Shown one piece after another: positions 36,748-45,061 of a stretch of DNA of 50,156 bases. Under the pieces are notes generated by a model that saw nothing but the letters and a program-made list of their open reading frames with translations, searched no databases and was not told the origin of the DNA. Within the stretch, counting starts at the first letter, position 1. Each line of letters starts with the position of its first letter. A program made the translations under genes and the position numbers. The DNA is from Lentibacillus populi (lineage in GTDB: Bacteria; Bacillota; Bacilli; Bacillales; Amphibacillaceae): the NCBI GenBank assembly GCA_014642895.1, contig BMJD01000033.1, positions 1-50,156 of the forward strand, read 5' to 3'.

Positions 36748-38097
36748 TTATACCTTTGAATGGGATAAATAATCATTAATGAAATTCGTTGTCGTATTTC
36801 CTCGTTTAAATTCAAAATGTGTCAGAATCTCTAGCAGGACTGGTATATTTGTTTTAATACCTTCCACTTCATAATCTTCTAAAGCCAAAACTAAATTCCC
36901 AATCGTTTCCTCGCGATCCTTCCCTTTTACAATCAGTTTTCCAATCATTGGATCATAAAATGGTGTTACAGTTGACTCTTCCTCCACAGCTAATTCATGG
37001 CGAATATGTTCTCCAGTTGGAATATTGAACTTAGTGATTTTTCCAGGAGAAGGGAAAAATGTCTTCGGATCCTCCGCATAAATTCTTACTTCAATCGCAT
37101 GACCATTTAATTCAATATCTGTTTGATCTAACGTAAGGGCATCTCCAGTAGCAATTTTAATTTGTTGCTCTACTAGATCTAAACCGGTTATTTCTTCTGT
37201 AATTGGATGTTCCACTTGTAACCTAGTATTCATTTCTAAAAAATAATAATTTTTATTTTCATCCATGATAAACTCAACGGTTCCTGCGTTTCTGTAACCA
37301 ATGGCCTTAGCAGCTTGGACTGCCGTCTCACCCATTTCTTTTCTGTTTTGCTCATCTAAAAACGGTGACGGCGCCTCTTCCACGACCTTTTGATGACGTC
37401 TTTGAATAGAGCACTCTCTTTCCCCAAGAAAAATCGTATTGCCCTCATGATCTGCTAGAATTTGAATTTCTATATGTCGTGGATTTTGAACTAACTTTTC
37501 GATAAACATGGCACCATCTCTGAAGAAATCTGTTGCCCGTTTTTGATTTCCACTAAATGCTTTCCTCAATTCATCTAGATCATGAATAATTTGCATTCCA
37601 ATGCCACCACCACCTGCGGATGCTTTAAGCATAAGTGGGTACCCAATTTGGCCTGCTACTATCTCGGCTTCCTCTAAGTGTAATAAAGGTGTACTATTAC
37701 CAGGAACAATCGGAACCCCTGCCGCTTCCATTGTTTTTCTCGCTTCAATTTTGCTTCCCATTTTTTCCATCACTTCAGGAGTTGGCCCGATAAAAGTTAT
37801 TCCATTACGCTTCGATTCCTTTGCAAAATTGGCGTTCTCGGATAGCAATCCATAGCCAGGATGAATCGCATCCGCTTTAGCTTCCTTCGCTAGTTCGATA
37901 ATTTTATCTACATTTAAATAGCTTTCATTCACACGTGGTCCACCAACTAAGTAAGCTTCATCCGCCATTTTGACGTGAGGAGCATTTTCATCAGCTTCTG
38001 AGTAAATGGCAACTGCTTTAATTCCCATCGAATGACAGGAACGAATCACTCGCACTGCAATCTCGCCCCGATTAGCAATCAGTATTTTTTTGAACAA
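36748..38097 (-). CDS. Biotin carboxylase subunit of acyl-CoA carboxylase
   Basis: A 449-residue AccC-type enzyme that carboxylates biotin using ATP and bicarbonate. The ATP-grasp elements are GYPLMLKASAGGGGIGMQI, ERECSIQRRHQKVVEEAPSP and EMNTRLQVEHPITEEITG. Length matches stand-alone bacterial subunits. The start is TTG after AAAGGTAG. Gene order ligase, carrier, carboxylase equals the yngI-yngHB-yngH arrangement of B. subtilis, which supports an acyl-CoA (not acetyl-CoA) carboxylase. Confidence 0.93.
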   Translation of the reverse strand: MFKKILIANRGEIAVRVIRSCHSMGIKAVAIYSEADENAPHVKMADEAYLVGGPRVNESYLNVDKIIELAKEAKADAIHPGYGLLSENANFAKESKRNGITFIGPTPEVMEKMGSKIEARKTMEAAGVPIVPGNSTPLLHLEEAEIVAGQIGYPLMLKASAGGGGIGMQIIHDLDELRKAFSGNQKRATDFFRDGAMFIEKLVQNPRHIEIQILADHEGNTIFLGERECSIQRRHQKVVEEAPSPFLDEQNRKEMGETAVQAAKAIGYRNAGTVEFIMDENKNYYFLEMNTRLQVEHPITEEITGLDLVEQQIKIATGDALTLDQTDIELNGHAIEVRIYAEDPKTFFPSPGKITKFNIPTGEHIRHELAVEEESTVTPFYDPMIGKLIVKGKDREETIGNLVLALEDYEVEGIKTNIPVLLEILTHFEFKRGNTTTNFINDYLSHSKV

Positions 38098-38136
38098 AAT
38101 AATCTACCTTTCTAAATTAAAGATTGTCGTAATAGC

Positions 38137-38346
38137 TTATTTTAACTTCAAAATGACATCTCCATCGTTTACAAAGTCACCTTCATTAACAATAATTTCT
38201 TCCACTTCTCCATAAACTTCTGCTGAGATAGGTATTTCCATTTTCATAGATTCTAAAATAGCAACCTCCTGCCCAGCAGTTACCTTATCTCCATTACTTA
38301 CTACAATTTTCCACACGTTTCCCGTCATGTTGGAAGTTACATCCAT
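38137..38346 (-). CDS. Biotin carrier (biotinyl-lipoyl) domain protein
   Basis: A 69-residue single-domain biotin carrier with the ESMKM motif, Lys35 being the biotinylation site, flanked by the two half-barrel Gly turns (GDKVTAGQEVAI, EGDFVNDGDVIL). The ATG giving MDVTSNMTGNV follows GAGGTGATC; an earlier in-frame start would overlap the ligase gene and add an unrelated N-terminus. Small free carriers like this (YngHB type) serve acyl-CoA carboxylases. It ferries CO2-biotin between the carboxylase at 36748-38097 and the transferase at 40145-41716. Confidence 0.93.
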   Translation of the reverse strand: MDVTSNMTGNVWKIVVSNGDKVTAGQEVAILESMKMEIPISAEVYGEVEEIIVNEGDFVNDGDVILKLK

Positions 38347-38380
38347 GATGATCACCTCATAAAGTAATTTTTTATAAATA

Positions 38381-40105
38381 TTAAAAGTGGGATTCCACTT
38401 TCCCTTGTTCATCAATAAACCAATCTTTTAACTGTCGTTTTAACACTTTTCCAACAGGTGTCATTGGAAGTTCATGTTTTTCAACAACTTTTATATACTT
38501 TGGAACTTTATATCTAGCAAGACGTTTAGAAGCATATTCAAATATTTTCTTTTCACTTAATGACGCTTCTTGCTCAAGTACGATCCAGGCTAACCCTACT
38601 TCACCCATTACGGGATCGGGTACACCTGTCACATATGCTTGATTAATCAGTTCATGACTTGTTAATACATCCTCAATCTCCTTAGGTGCTACATTTTCTG
38701 CACCCATTCGGTATATTTCTTTAATTCTTCCAGTTAAAGAAATATATCCATTTTCATCTATTACTGCTAAGTCACCTGTTTTTAACCAGCCGTCATGGTC
38801 AATCGTTTCAGCGGTTTCTTTTTCTTTGTTGTAATATCCACCGGTGACTAAAGGCCCTCTGCAAACCAATTCTCCTTCTTTTCCAAGTGGGAGATCTTCT
38901 CCAGTGTCTATATCCCTGACTTTGAATGTAATATTTTTTCCGTCTAATTCATCGGGCCCCACATGTCCTCCTGGAATGACGCACCCGACATATTTTGAAA
39001 GATAAGAAATAGGATCATTTGGGTCAGTTTGCAATACTCCAGCTGCACACTCTGTCATCCCATAACCTGTATTTAATTCTTTGATTTTCAATTCGTGCTT
39101 TATATCTTTCCACATCTGATTGGAAACCTCAGCCCCTGCACAATACATGGATTGTAATTTAGACAAATCACGTGGTTGTTGCTGCTGAACATCCACCAAT
39201 TTTAATCCAATTGTTGGGACACAGAGGATATCTGTTGCCTGGTGCTGTTCCATTAAGTCCAATGCCTCTGATTCATTGAAATTGATTTGAAGAATTAAAA
39301 TTCCACCGACCATACTTCCAGCAATAATCCCTTCAATGTAACCAAAGCAATGATAAAATGGAATCGGAATGAAAATACTTCTTCCTTCTTGATAGCCACG
39401 GTTGATACAACTGCCAAATGCACTACGCCAAATCATATCATGTGTAACAAGGACACCTTTTGGCATTGAGGTCGTTCCAGATGTGTACATAATGTCCGTC
39501 ACATCTGAAGCTTGAGCCTTTGGTATACGATTCATGACAGACTCTGCTCGTCCTCTTTCTATCGAGAATACCAGATCATAAAAATCTGTGGTTCCCGGAT
39601 AATTTTTCCCCTGTGGAGAGAAAACAATAATCCCTTTTAAATTGGGAAATTGCTCTGACTGATTCCGTTTGAAGACTTCCGGGCATAATTCCTTCAGCAT
39701 GGAAACATAATTAATGTCATTCCACTCATCTACCGTAACGATAAATGAAGAATCGGACTGCTTGATTAAATAGGCAAATTCTTCTTTTTTTAACCGGTAA
39801 TTGAGCGGAACGGTAATTCCACCAGCGGCAGCTACACCAAATTTTGTGAAAATAAATTCAGGATAATTCGGGAAAATTAATGCCACATGATCATGCTGTT
39901 TTATTCCAAGATCCATTAAGCCTGTCGAAAATTTCTTGCTTAAATCTTCCGTATCTGCATAAGACCATTTTTTTTGATCGGAAATGATGAATGCTTTATT
40001 TTGATATTGCTTGGCCATCCGAAAGAAAAGTTCGTGAACAGGTTCCGGCGTCCATTCTTTATTTTTTAGTTCAAATGTTTTTCTTCGCTCGTTTAGAGTG
40101 ACCAC
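38381..40105 (-). CDS. AMP-forming acyl-CoA synthetase
   Basis: A 574-residue adenylate-forming ligase. The P-loop reads DIMYTSGTTSMPKG; later motifs are NTGYGMTECAAG, TGDLAVIDENGYISLTGRIKE and the C-terminal Lys in PVGKVLKRQLKDW. It activates a carboxylic acid with ATP and CoA. The GTG start at VVTLNERRKTFE follows GGAGG; the open frame extends 12 codons further without a site. In the cluster it would activate the acid imported by the TRAP system. It resembles YngI-type ligases; chain length specificity cannot be read. Confidence 0.92.
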   Translation of the reverse strand: MVTLNERRKTFELKNKEWTPEPVHELFFRMAKQYQNKAFIISDQKKWSYADTEDLSKKFSTGLMDLGIKQHDHVALIFPNYPEFIFTKFGVAAAGGITVPLNYRLKKEEFAYLIKQSDSSFIVTVDEWNDINYVSMLKELCPEVFKRNQSEQFPNLKGIIVFSPQGKNYPGTTDFYDLVFSIERGRAESVMNRIPKAQASDVTDIMYTSGTTSMPKGVLVTHDMIWRSAFGSCINRGYQEGRSIFIPIPFYHCFGYIEGIIAGSMVGGILILQINFNESEALDLMEQHQATDILCVPTIGLKLVDVQQQQPRDLSKLQSMYCAGAEVSNQMWKDIKHELKIKELNTGYGMTECAAGVLQTDPNDPISYLSKYVGCVIPGGHVGPDELDGKNITFKVRDIDTGEDLPLGKEGELVCRGPLVTGGYYNKEKETAETIDHDGWLKTGDLAVIDENGYISLTGRIKEIYRMGAENVAPKEIEDVLTSHELINQAYVTGVPDPVMGEVGLAWIVLEQEASLSEKKIFEYASKRLARYKVPKYIKVVEKHELPMTPVGKVLKRQLKDWFIDEQGKVESHF

Positions 40106-40144
40106 TTTTAATGTAAACCTCCTTCCTCCATCTGATAGCACTTC

Positions 40145-41716
40145 TTATCCCCTTCTCACTACTGTTTTCTTATTGGCAATTCCCTCTAAAATATCCCGAT
40201 TTTCACTGTAAAGCTCGAAGCGATTTATTAGATCATTTCGTAGTCGATCACCTGGTACCACATCATCAATAAATAATTGTGATGCTGGACTCCACACATT
40301 AATATCTTTGTTATATTTTTCTCGCTGTTCGACAATATATTTTTGTCTTTCCTGTGGATCTTCGATGGATTGAATTTTATTAAAATACATCGCGTTAACG
40401 GCTGCCTCAGGACCCATTACTGCTGGTTGTGCTTGTGGTAGTGCTATACATGCATCAGGTTGCATCGAAGCACCGGACATTACCACATACCCAGCACCGT
40501 AAGCTTTTCTCACAATGACTGAAATTCGCGGTACAGTTGCATTTGCTACGGTAGATAGCATCCTTGCACCTCTACGAATAATTGCTTCTTTTTCCACTTT
40601 GCTTCCAACCATAAATCCAGGTAAGTCAACCAGGAATAGGATTGGAACATTATATGCATCGCATAAGGATATAAAATGTGCCGCCTTTTCCGCTGACTCA
40701 GGGAAAAGTACGCCTCCCTTAACTTTGGATTGGTTTGCTACAATTCCGATTGCCCTTCCACCAAGTCTAGAAAAACCTGTAATCATTTCTTTGGCATAGA
40801 GCTTTTTAAACTCAAAGAAAGAATCCGCATCTACCAGCCGGTTAATGACTGCATGCATATCGAGTGGCACACGCTGGTTTGCTGGTACAAGCTCTACAAT
40901 ATCTTTCCCTGGCAATGGTTCCACAGATTCAGCTAGAGGAACGGTCTCTTTCCAGTTTTGCGGCATGAAATCCAGGAAACGTTTTGCAGCATCTAAAGCT
41001 TCTTCTTCTGTTTCTGCCAGCATGTCACCTAATCCGCTAATTTCGTTATGCAAACGGGCCCCGCCCATTTCTTCCATGGTAACTTTCTCTCCTGTTGCCA
41101 TTTCTGCCATCCGTGGGGAACCAAGATATACACTTGCATTTTTATCCACCATGACAACAAAGTCACATAGAGCAGGAAGGTATGCACTGCCAGCTGGTGA
41201 CGCACCAAAAACAAGTGAAATTTGTGGAATATTCCCTGAAATCCGTGCAGTATTATAAAAGATTTTCCCAGCATGGCGACGATCGATAAATGTATCGAAT
41301 TGTTCATTTAAACGTGCTCCGGCAGAATCGATCATGTAGATTAAAGGTATTTTCCGCTTCTCCGCCAATTCTTGCATTCGTATAATTTTTTCTATCGTTT
41401 TAACTCCCCAAGTTCCAGCTTTTACGGTTAAATCATTAGCAATGATTGCCACTTTACGCCCATTGATTTTCGCAACTAGGGTTACAACCGCATCAGCAGG
41501 CAAAAATTGCTCATCATTTTCACGCGCAAACACACCATCTTCAATCTCAATACTTCCCTCGTCAATCAAATATTCAATTCTATCACGTACGAACATCTTA
41601 TTCTGTACTTTTAATTTGCTGTAGTAAGGGCGATTTGACTTTGTTTTTATTTCTTCTAGTTTTTCGTATACTTGTTGATCCAGTTCATTCTTTTTATACA
41701 ATACATCCTGTTTCAT
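40145..41716 (-). CDS. Acyl-CoA carboxylase carboxyltransferase subunit
   Basis: A 523-residue carboxyltransferase of the AccD5/PccB/MccB family. It contains two crotonase-like domains: the acyl-CoA part has MIDSAGARLNEQ and SLVFGASPAGSAYLPAL, the biotin part has FLVDLPGFMVGSKVEKEAIIRRGARML and KAYGAGYVVMSG. The pattern is nearer methylcrotonyl- or geranyl-CoA carboxylases than propionyl-CoA ones, but residues that set substrate size were not resolved. GGAAGTGATG precedes the ATG. It works with the carrier and carboxylase downstream. Confidence 0.92.
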   Translation of the reverse strand: MKQDVLYKKNELDQQVYEKLEEIKTKSNRPYYSKLKVQNKMFVRDRIEYLIDEGSIEIEDGVFARENDEQFLPADAVVTLVAKINGRKVAIIANDLTVKAGTWGVKTIEKIIRMQELAEKRKIPLIYMIDSAGARLNEQFDTFIDRRHAGKIFYNTARISGNIPQISLVFGASPAGSAYLPALCDFVVMVDKNASVYLGSPRMAEMATGEKVTMEEMGGARLHNEISGLGDMLAETEEEALDAAKRFLDFMPQNWKETVPLAESVEPLPGKDIVELVPANQRVPLDMHAVINRLVDADSFFEFKKLYAKEMITGFSRLGGRAIGIVANQSKVKGGVLFPESAEKAAHFISLCDAYNVPILFLVDLPGFMVGSKVEKEAIIRRGARMLSTVANATVPRISVIVRKAYGAGYVVMSGASMQPDACIALPQAQPAVMGPEAAVNAMYFNKIQSIEDPQERQKYIVEQREKYNKDINVWSPASQLFIDDVVPGDRLRNDLINRFELYSENRDILEGIANKKTVVRRG

Positions 41717-41798
41717 GACCCATCACTTCCTTATTGTTTTATTTTTCTCGTTAATCGCTTACAATAATTACTTATGAATAAGGACTATCTCAAGCAAT

Positions 41799-42752
41799 TT
41801 AACTCATTGTTAATCGGTAGGAATTCAAACTTCCCCCTTTAGATACCTTACTTGGAAGTAAACGACCAAGAATTCGCTCAATTTCCTCCGTTACTTCCAA
41901 TAGTTTTTCGAGATCAATGCCAGTCGGAATTCCGAGTTCATTGCACATATGAACTAAATCTTCTGTTGCTATATTTCCGGCAGCCCTACCAGCTCCACTA
42001 AATGGACAGCCACCAAGTCCGCCAACGGAAGAATCATAATGTGTGACTCCCATTTTCAATCCAATATACGCGTTAGCCATTCCCATTCCTCGAGTATCAT
42101 GTAAATGTAAGATGATGTCTTTATCCGGCCACCTGTCCTGTACCTTCCCAACAAGTTTCTCTGTGGAAACCGGGTTTGCCCATCCAACTGTATCACCGAG
42201 CAAAATACGGTCAGGGTTTTCACCAAAGCTTTTTGCTTTTTCCATCGATCGATCAATCAATCGAATCACATGATCCGGATCGGTATCCCCCTCATATGTA
42301 CAGCCAAAAGCTGTCATTACCGCAATCGTATGGACAGGAATATTAAATGCATGCAGTGTATCCATACGATCATCCATTTTTGCAAATGTCCCTTCGATCA
42401 ATAAATTTGTATTCCTTTTGGAAAAGGTTTCGCTTGCAGTTATACTTAGCACACCTTCCAAATCAAATTTCCCAGTCGCTTGAGCCCTTTCAATCCCTTT
42501 CGCATTAAGATATACACACTGGTATTCTGTTCCTGGATACCTTGTAAATCCCTTCGCCACCTCTTCTGCATCCGCCATTTCAGGCACCCATTTCGGACTA
42601 ACAAAAGATGTAACTTCAATGACAGGGAAATTGCATTCTGAAAGCATATCCACGATTCGAATTTTATCCTCCGTAGATACAGGTATCTTTTCAATCTGCA
42701 TCCCCTCCCTAGGTCCTACTTCACGTATCATTACCTTCTTAGGAAATGTCAT
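41799..42752 (-). CDS. HMG-CoA lyase-like aldolase
   Basis: A 317-residue DRE-TIM enzyme with the N-terminal VMIREVGPREGMQ, the metal motif HLHDTRGMGMANAY and the active-site Cys in GGCPF. HMG-CoA lyase cleaves to acetyl-CoA plus acetoacetate. The signature loop after the Cys reads GCPFSGAGRAAGNIATED, two residues longer than the canonical GCPYAxGAxGNVATED. A related 3-hydroxy-3-alkyl acyl-CoA may therefore be the substrate. The ATG giving MTFPKK follows a run of seven Gs; an upstream in-frame codon adds 12 unsupported residues. It is next to the carboxyltransferase, as yngG is near yngE. Confidence 0.9.
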   Translation of the reverse strand: MTFPKKVMIREVGPREGMQIEKIPVSTEDKIRIVDMLSECNFPVIEVTSFVSPKWVPEMADAEEVAKGFTRYPGTEYQCVYLNAKGIERAQATGKFDLEGVLSITASETFSKRNTNLLIEGTFAKMDDRMDTLHAFNIPVHTIAVMTAFGCTYEGDTDPDHVIRLIDRSMEKAKSFGENPDRILLGDTVGWANPVSTEKLVGKVQDRWPDKDIILHLHDTRGMGMANAYIGLKMGVTHYDSSVGGLGGCPFSGAGRAAGNIATEDLVHMCNELGIPTGIDLEKLLEVTEEIERILGRLLPSKVSKGGSLNSYRLTMS

Positions 42753-42909
42753 ATTACCCCCCCTTAAAATGTAATCACTTGTTCTCAATTCCTAAATACA
42801 TAATATTCAGTATTGCGTCGGTATTGCCAAGGAGTGTATGCTGCCATATTTAGCTGAAATACCATCCTTTTTTCTTTTTACCCTCTTTATATTTGATTTG
42901 TAATTTAAT

Positions 42910-43692
42910 TTAATCTAAATTAACTACAATGTTTCTTGGGTTACGTGCAGTTAAAAACTCAATTGGTTCCGTTTTGCTAGGGTTACGCTCGATATGTGGC
43001 AAATAAGCTGGAACCCGCAGGAAATCTCCTGGATAGAAGTCAACATAGGATTTGTATCCTTTGTCATATAAAAGTTCCGTAGTACCACAAATAATAAATC
43101 CAGCTGTTTCGGCTTCCCCGTGATGATGCTCTCCTGAATCCTTGGCAGGTTCACCGGTTACACGGCCAATCCAAAGATTTGGTGCTTGAACTGCGGTTCT
43201 TCTTGGCATATTCATCGTTTGATCGGTTGAATTATCTAAATCGGAGGCTTTCACAACTGAAATTTCTTCTTGAACGTTGGTAGCTTCCGGATTCACAACC
43301 GTTTCACTTGGGTCCACGTATATTACTTGGTAAGATGGTGCCATTGTTGTAATAATGTGAAGCGTTTCTGAACCACTCTTATTTTGATACATATATGGCT
43401 GATAAGGTGGGATGTAAATAAAATCGCCTTCATTAAGCTGTACAGAATTTTTATATCCTTCACCATAAAAGAACATAGCTTCCCCGCTTAAAATATAGTG
43501 AACTGTATCAGATTGCTCGTGATGCTGTGCATTCGACTTGGCATTTGGTTCAGCTGTCAACGCTCCCATCCAGATCTTCTCTCCAGATACCCCCTCTTTC
43601 CACTTAAGCTTTTTTTGTTTTTTATCCACAATTTTTAACTCATTCTTTTTTACCTTACCAGGTTTACTGTTATCCACCTTTCTTTCAAACAT
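42910..43692 (-). CDS. Bicupin protein, putative dioxygenase or isomerase
   Basis: A 260-residue protein with two cupin domains. The first has QHHEQSDTVHYILSGEAMFFYGEG and GDFIYIPPYQPYMY; the second has GEHHHGEAETAGFIICGTTE and GDFLRVPAYLPHIERN. The His clusters are likely metal ligands, more complete in the second domain. It is shorter than gentisate dioxygenases (about 340-380). The start MFERKVDN follows GGAGGGG; 35 residues of upstream frame overlap the FAH gene and are rejected. Adjacent to an FAH-type hydrolase, a ring- or chain-cleaving oxygenase or an isomerase is plausible. A broken second copy lies at 44655-44810. Confidence 0.82.
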   Translation of the reverse strand: MFERKVDNSKPGKVKKNELKIVDKKQKKLKWKEGVSGEKIWMGALTAEPNAKSNAQHHEQSDTVHYILSGEAMFFYGEGYKNSVQLNEGDFIYIPPYQPYMYQNKSGSETLHIITTMAPSYQVIYVDPSETVVNPEATNVQEEISVVKASDLDNSTDQTMNMPRRTAVQAPNLWIGRVTGEPAKDSGEHHHGEAETAGFIICGTTELLYDKGYKSYVDFYPGDFLRVPAYLPHIERNPSKTEPIEFLTARNPRNIVVNLD

Positions 43693-43747
43693 ACATTCCC
43701 CTCCATCAATAGTTATGGTAAATTCTAATATGATCCATCCGTCATTC

Positions 43748-44614
43748 TCAGGGCATGTCGGAAATGATATGATTTTTAATACTTCCAATTCCATCAATTT
43801 CTACTTCTACAACGTCTCCACTTTTTAACAATATAGGTGGATTACGTTTTGCACCAATTCCTGGTGGTGTTCCTGTTAGAATGATATCCCCAGGCATAAG
43901 TGTCATGGCCTGTGAAATTTCAGAAATAATTTGCTTAATAGAAAACATCATCAGATTTGTGTTACTGGACTGAACCATATTCCCGTTCACTTTACAAATT
44001 ATATCTAAGTTTTGAACATCTGCTATTTCATCTTTCGTAACTAACCAAGGACCTGTTGGACAAGACTTATCTATACTTTTCCCCATAAACCATTGGCCGC
44101 CATGAGCCTGCTGTACATCCCTGGCAGATAGATCATTTGCACACATAAATCCAAAAATATAATCGAAGGCTTCTTCTTCTGTAATCTTTTTACCTTTCCA
44201 CCCTATAACAACAGCTAGCTCTGCTTCATAATCGAATTTATTTGTATAGTTATTCGGTAGCGGAATCCTTTCATAAGGTCCGGCTATTGTACCTGTGGCT
44301 TTTGTAAAGATAGTTGGTTTTGACGGTAAATCAATATCTTGCTGCTCTCTCTCATTAAAATGTTCTAAATAATTCCATCCTACACACAAAATGTTGCGTT
44401 CTAATTTTGGGATTGGAGACACTAGCCGCTCTCTTTTTATCTCCCTGCGATCAACATCAGAATGAAGGATTTTATTAATCCTCTCAAGCCCTAAGTTCCC
44501 AGCTTTTATAACTGATAGTACATCGCTAAATTCATCACCAATATCAATTACGGTGTTATCTTGAATTACTCCAGCACGTATTTGATTTCCATTATAATAG
44601 GAGATAAGCTTCAT
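43748..44614 (-). CDS. FAH-family acylpyruvate hydrolase-like enzyme
   Basis: A 288-residue FAH-fold hydrolase with ILCVGWNYLEHFNERE, KFDYEAELAVVIGWKGKKI, GFMCANDLSARDVQ and TGTPPGIG. It would cleave a fumarylpyruvate-like or other 2,4-dioxo acid. The ATG giving MKLISYYNG follows AGGAGGACA; a longer frame reaches into the cupin relic upstream. It is the first gene of the degradation cluster on this strand, opposite the LysR gene, and next to the bicupin, an arrangement reminiscent of a dioxygenase-hydrolase pair. Confidence 0.86.
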   Translation of the reverse strand: MKLISYYNGNQIRAGVIQDNTVIDIGDEFSDVLSVIKAGNLGLERINKILHSDVDRREIKRERLVSPIPKLERNILCVGWNYLEHFNEREQQDIDLPSKPTIFTKATGTIAGPYERIPLPNNYTNKFDYEAELAVVIGWKGKKITEEEAFDYIFGFMCANDLSARDVQQAHGGQWFMGKSIDKSCPTGPWLVTKDEIADVQNLDIICKVNGNMVQSSNTNLMMFSIKQIISEISQAMTLMPGDIILTGTPPGIGAKRNPPILLKSGDVVEVEIDGIGSIKNHIISDMP

Positions 44615-44654
44615 TACATTGTCCTCCTGTTTACACTCACAAGTATAATGATAT

Positions 44655-44810
44655 TTTCCTTTACACCTTTGCTTTTCTGGCAAGTGGGGATATAAATGAA
44701 ACCGCCTTCACTTAATTGGATACCATTTTAATATCCTTTGCATCCGCCATTTCCAAATCATTCTTTTTTGTGATACCAAGTTTAAGGTTATCTGCCTTAT
44801 TTTCTAACAA
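44655..44810 (-). pseudogene. Decayed partial copy of the bicupin gene
   Basis: From a TTG at 44810 the minus strand reads LENKADNLKLGITKKNDLE, matching FERKVDNSKPGKVKKNELK of the bicupin, and stops at 44712. A shifted frame then reads IQLSEGGFIYIPTCQ, matching VQLNEGDFIYIPPYQP of its first cupin domain, so about 60 codons between are deleted. It lies directly upstream of the FAH gene. It indicates an old duplication of the cupin gene that has collapsed. Confidence 0.65.
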
Positions 44811-44908
44811 TCTCTTTTCCCTAGAGAAAATTATTATTATACGAAGTCACATAAATCGCTAACATTTCCCTCCAGTCAATACGTGACCGGTGATAGCAAC
44901 GAGCATTG

Positions 44909-44991
44909 GTGCCTGGTAGTTTTAACATTACCACCACCGTTATTTCTGTTAATATCTAAATATTAACTATTGTCTTAATTGTACCAGGCAC
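44909..44991. repeat. Inverted repeat in the divergent promoter region
   Basis: GTGCCTGGTA (44909-44918) and TACCAGGCAC (44982-44991) are exact 10-bp arms 63 bp apart, enclosing the palindrome at 44948-44967. Short GGTGCCTGG-type repeats are frequent in Bacillaceae intergenic regions as far as I recall. Either a small mobile repeat or part of the regulatory region. Confidence 0.55.
44948..44967. promoter_or_regulatory. Palindrome, candidate LysR operator
   Basis: GTTAATATCTAAATATTAAC is a perfect 8-bp-arm palindrome with a 4-bp centre, AT-rich and containing a T-N11-A motif, as LysR regulators recognise. It lies between the divergent FAH cluster and lysR gene. Confidence 0.45.
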
Positions 44992-45008
44992 TACTAATAA
45001 TGTATAAT
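44979..45008 (+). promoter_or_regulatory. Probable promoter of the lysR gene
   Basis: TTGTAC (44979-44984) and TATAAT (45003-45008) are separated by 18 bp, 54 bp before the LysR start. The -10 is perfect, the -35 has four of six bases. It partly overlaps the right arm of the inverted repeat at 44909-44991. Confidence 0.5.
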
Positions 45009-45026
45009 ATCTATTAATTATAAATT

Positions 45027-45043
45027 GATAACTATAAGTTATC
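45027..45043. promoter_or_regulatory. Palindrome in the lysR leader, candidate autoregulatory site
   Basis: GATAACTATAAGTTATC has perfect 7-bp arms and a 3-bp centre and includes a T-N11-A box. It lies between the -10 and the start codon of the LysR gene, where a self-repression site would be expected. Confidence 0.5.
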
Positions 45044-45061
45044 TATAGGAGGCGATTTTAA

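Noticed and set aside
40845-41258. A 137-codon plus-strand frame
   Set aside because: Antisense shadow of the carboxyltransferase gene, caused by its codon pattern.
42910-43692. Gentisate 1,2-dioxygenase
   Set aside because: Bicupin next to an FAH hydrolase suggested it, but the protein is about 80-120 residues shorter and the first cupin has an incomplete metal set.
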